From H17-190 sp034435615 (lineage in GTDB: Bacteria > Chloroflexota > Dehalococcoidia > SM23-28-2 > HRBIN24): 52,196 bases of DNA. The notes under the pieces are model-generated. The model was not told where the DNA came from. It worked only from the letters and a program-made list of their open reading frames with translations, and did no database searches. The stretch's first letter is position 1; the number at the start of each line of letters is the position of its first letter. Below, in pieces: positions 50,283 to 52,196 of this stretch. The stretch is taken from NCBI GenBank assembly GCA_034435615.1, contig DAOTWZ010000029.1, forward strand, positions 1 to 52,196, written 5' to 3'. Both the position numbers and the translations under genes were made by a program.

Positions 50283-51332
50283 TCAGGGGACGGGCCTGGT
50301 GACGGACCAGGTGTCGCCGAAGGTGGGGACGAAGGTGTTGTGCAGGCCGCCGGTGGAGCCGGCCACCACGATCATGAACTGCTGGGGCTCCCGCACCATG
50401 GAGACCTGGTCGCCCCGCAGGCGGCCCGCCAGCTCCATCCGCTCCAGGGTGCGCCGCGAGAACCAGGAGAGGGGGGCGCGGGCGTTCTCGAACAGATACT
50501 CCTTCAGGGAGTCCTTGCTCCAGCCGGCCTCCGCCAGGATGCGGGCGTGCAGGGGGTTCAGCACCAGGAGAGGCTCTCCCTGGCCGAGGACGAAGTTGTT
50601 CACTCCGGTGTTGACGATGCCGTGGGCCAGGGCGGTGAGGATGTCATCGGCGTAGGGGCTGAGCTCCAGGATGTTGGTGGTGCCCTGGGCACCCACAACG
50701 GTGACGGCGCTCTGATGGGGCGGGAGTCCTCGCTCCACGTGGAGGGGCTCCCAGGGCGACTCCTCCTCGTTCTCACCGAAGCAGAAGGTGTACTTGCCCG
50801 GGTAGCCCTGGACCGCCTTGTCCACCGTCCCCGGGGCGGCCCCACCTATATTGAGGAGCACCAGCCGCACCGCCCGGCCTATGGTGGCGTTGGCCCGCCA
50901 GCCTGGCCCCATGCACCCGGCGCCGCAGTTGATGCCGATGGCCGAACGCACGGGCCCGTTGACGATGACGAGGGGGCCCACGGGGTTAGTGGTGGCCTGG
51001 ATGCCCATCAGGTTGAAGCGGGGCTCGCACAGGGCCTCGATGGCGGCCACCAGGACGGGGAAATACTCAGGGAGGCAGCCGGCCATGACGGCGTTGACGG
51101 CCAGCTTCTCCACGGTGGCCGGCGCCATGGCGGGCGGCACCTCGGCCACCACCTGGTCCGGCGGCCGTCCCAGAGCCTCGACGAAGGCCCAGACTCGCTC
51201 GGGGGTAGGCGGCACCACGGGGAGGCCGTCACTCATCCCCTGCTGGAGGAAGAAGTCGTAGACGGCCTCCCAGGAATCGGGCAGCTGCTGGCGGCGGGAC
51301 GTGAGCTGACCCTGGGGCAAGGGGGCTGTCAC
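50283..51332 (-). CDS. Conserved protein of unknown function linked to the UGSC selenoprotein
   Basis: A 349-residue protein I cannot assign to a named family. It is soluble in appearance, with no signal peptide and no clear membrane helix. Conserved-looking features are SWEAVYDFFLQQGMSDGLPVVPPTPERV, AVMAGCLPEYFPVLVAAIEAL, the Cys-rich GINCGAGCMGPG, YTFCFGENEEESPW and IVVAGSTGGLHNTF. Several Cys and Gly-rich loops could bind a cofactor or react with the partner. GTG 51332 lies five bases after the selenoprotein stop and overlaps a GGGAGG, so the start is not certain. Tight coupling suggests the two proteins work together. Confidence 0.75.
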   Translation of the reverse strand: MTAPLPQGQLTSRRQQLPDSWEAVYDFFLQQGMSDGLPVVPPTPERVWAFVEALGRPPDQVVAEVPPAMAPATVEKLAVNAVMAGCLPEYFPVLVAAIEALCEPRFNLMGIQATTNPVGPLVIVNGPVRSAIGINCGAGCMGPGWRANATIGRAVRLVLLNIGGAAPGTVDKAVQGYPGKYTFCFGENEEESPWEPLHVERGLPPHQSAVTVVGAQGTTNILELSPYADDILTALAHGIVNTGVNNFVLGQGEPLLVLNPLHARILAEAGWSKDSLKEYLFENARAPLSWFSRRTLERMELAGRLRGDQVSMVREPQQFMIVVAGSTGGLHNTFVPTFGDTWSVTRPVP

Positions 51333-51337
51333 CTCCC

Positions 51338-51901
51338 TCAGTCGATGGTCTGCTTGGAGGGCGCCTCCGGGTCGGTGAGGGCCTCCACTACCGCCAGGAG
51401 CGCCCGACGGGCGATCTCCCTCACCTGGGCCTCGGGCAGCGTCTCGTAGGGGTAGGGCAGGATGACCTGACGCAGGTCGGGGGCGCCCTTACCCCGAGCG
51501 GTGGTCTCGGCCAGGGCCTCAAAGAAGCGGGTGGAGAGGGTGACGGTGGGGACTCCCCTCTTCTCCAGCTCGATGCTGTCGTGGATACACCACGACGTGC
51601 AGGAGCCTCAGTTGCCCAGGCCGGTTATGATGGCGTGGGCGCGCCGGGCCAGCTCCTCCAGGTCGGCCTGGGGGAGAGGGCTGGACTTGGCCTTGGCCTT
51701 GACGATGAACTCCCGCACCTCCCACTGGCTGCGCAGGAGGTGCTGGAACTCGTCATAGGTGGTGTCCAGGGAGAGCCAGCCGTTGTTGATGAGGCCGATG
51801 GTGCTGCCGGCCAGGGCCTCCAGGCGGGGGGCCAGGCGCACCTGCTGGTCGCCCTCCAGCTCCGGGGTGGGGAGGAGCACCTCGATCTCTCGCTCCGCCA
51901 T
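51338..51901 (-). CDS. UGSC-family selenoprotein (in-frame UGA as selenocysteine)
   Basis: Read through the UGA at 51610-51608, this frame encodes 187 residues. ATG 51901 (MAEREIEVLL) leads to HAIITGLGN, then UGA as residue 98, then GSCTSWCIHDSIELEKRGVPTVTL and a further 60 residues to the stop at 51338. UGA-Gly-Ser-Cys is the defining motif of UGSC-type proteins. The helix after it (ELEKRGVPTV) is reminiscent of the Sec region of glycine reductase component B. A SECIS-like hairpin follows the UGA at the right distance. The family is a redox protein by motif; its substrate is unknown. Without read-through it would be cut to 97 residues and lose its catalytic half. Its own promoter lies upstream. 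Confidence 0.88.
51574..51601 (-). promoter_or_regulatory. SECIS-like hairpin for the UGSC gene
   Basis: On the minus strand, 11 bases after the UGA, GTCGTGG (51596-51590) pairs with CCACGAC (51584-51578) around a TGTAT loop. A lower TGC/GCA stem is set off by a small asymmetric internal loop. Distance, GU-containing apical loop and bulge resemble bacterial SECIS elements that bind SelB. Confidence 0.75.
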
Positions 51902-51935
51902 ATCGCATCACCTGCCAGGGCTGGGCTGCGCAGAG

Positions 51936-51965
51936 AGTTTACCGAGATGCCGGCGTCGCTGACAA
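51936..51965 (-). promoter_or_regulatory. Promoter of the UGSC unit
   Basis: TTGTCA (51965-51960) and TAAACT (51941-51936) on the minus strand are 18 bases apart. The start would be near 51929, about 28 bases before the ATG. Confidence 0.6.
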
Positions 51966-52002
51966 GGGGATAGCGAGGGGGCCGCTCCGGGCGCCTATAT
52001 GA

Positions 52003-52025
52003 GCGGGGAGGAAGGAGCTCCCCGC
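52003..52025 (-). terminator. Terminator after the DsrE-family gene
   Basis: GCGGGGAG (52003-52010) pairs with CTCCCCGC (52018-52025) around a seven-base loop, 42 bases after the stop of the partial gene. It separates that gene from the UGSC promoter. Confidence 0.5.
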
Positions 52026-52066
52026 ACGGAGCGTTCGAAGCCTGGGCGACGGCGGGGGCGCGGGAC

Positions 52067-52196
52067 CTACACGCTCACCACGGCGTCGGCGGAGAGGACG
52101 ACGTCGTTGAGGGTGGCGGCGCCCACCACCTCGGCCCCCTCGATGAAGTCGCCCCGGTCCAGCCCCAGGAGCTGGCAGGACTGCTCGCAGACCAGG
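52067..52196 (-). CDS. DsrE-family protein, C-terminal end (5' part outside window)
   Basis: The last 42 codons read LVCEQSCQLLGLDRG, then DFIEGAEVVGAATLNDVVL, then SADAVVSV. The C-E-Q-S block with a following GAATLNDVVL is typical of DsrE/TusD-like sulfur-relay or small Cys-containing proteins. The two Cys could carry sulfur. Too little is visible to name a function. It lies upstream of the UGSC gene on the same strand but is separated by a terminator and a promoter. Confidence 0.7.
   Translation of the reverse strand, partial: LVCEQSCQLLGLDRGDFIEGAEVVGAATLNDVVLSADAVVSV

Noticed and set aside
51608..51610. UGA as the true end of a 97-residue gene
   Set aside because: The downstream frame keeps coding character to 51338, the UGA lies in the UGSC motif, and a SECIS-like hairpin follows at the expected distance.

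Overview
The window looks like chromosomal DNA from a high-GC bacterium, most likely a Chloroflexota (Dehalococcoidia-like) lineage. This is an inference from gene content and was not tested by phylogeny. Supporting signs are two F420-type luciferase-like oxidoreductases, a DUF951 protein, a redox-sensing Rex repressor, a MurA with Asp in place of the catalytic Cys, a CbbQ/CbbO-like ATPase-VWA pair, a UGSC-type selenoprotein, and house promoters of ordinary sigma-70 type. I saw no rRNA, tRNA, CRISPR array, insertion sequence or phage gene.

Layout. 1-2830: the end of a repeat-rich, membrane-anchored surface protein, then two glycosyltransferases. 2851-5638: a MarR-DHA2 efflux unit with a visible promoter and operator, and an iron-permease-family gene interrupted by an amber codon. 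5749-7654: an F420-type oxidoreductase and an alpha/beta hydrolase. 7729-19005: rex converging on a long minus-strand block that reads atpI-atpB-atpE-atpF-atpH-atpA, a crotonase-fold gene, atpG-atpD-atpC, murA and mreB. 19135-24583: a bifunctional-nuclease-family gene, an MFS transporter, DUF951 and pyrF on the minus strand, then comB-like, cinA and a small membrane protein on the plus strand. 24618-30863 (minus): coaE, a CbbQ-like AAA+ ATPase, a 1083-residue VWA protein and a malic enzyme with an ACT domain.

31002-42187 (plus) is a tryptophan region headed by a T-box riboswitch with a UGG (Trp) specifier. Its order is trpB2, trpS, trpE, an ABC transporter pair, trpG, trpD, trpC, trpF and trpB. 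No trpA is seen. 42215-45659 is an acyl-CoA cluster: acyl-CoA dehydrogenase, a muconolactone-isomerase-like protein, a crotonase-fold protein and a hydroxyisobutyrate-dehydrogenase-like protein. 45969-48544 (minus) holds a small membrane protein and a cellulose-synthase-like glycosyltransferase with a C-terminal PilZ domain. 48631-50249 holds a second F420-type oxidoreductase and a PEBP-type lipoprotein.

The most interesting part is 50283-52196 (minus). The end of a DsrE-family gene is followed by a promoter and a gene whose in-frame UGA lies in a Sec-Gly-Ser-Cys motif with a SECIS-like hairpin directly downstream. A tightly linked 349-residue protein of unknown function follows. Conventional ORF calling cuts the selenoprotein in half. 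Other notable points are the crotonase gene inside the ATP synthase operon, the Trp T-box, the amber-interrupted permease and the Asp-type MurA.
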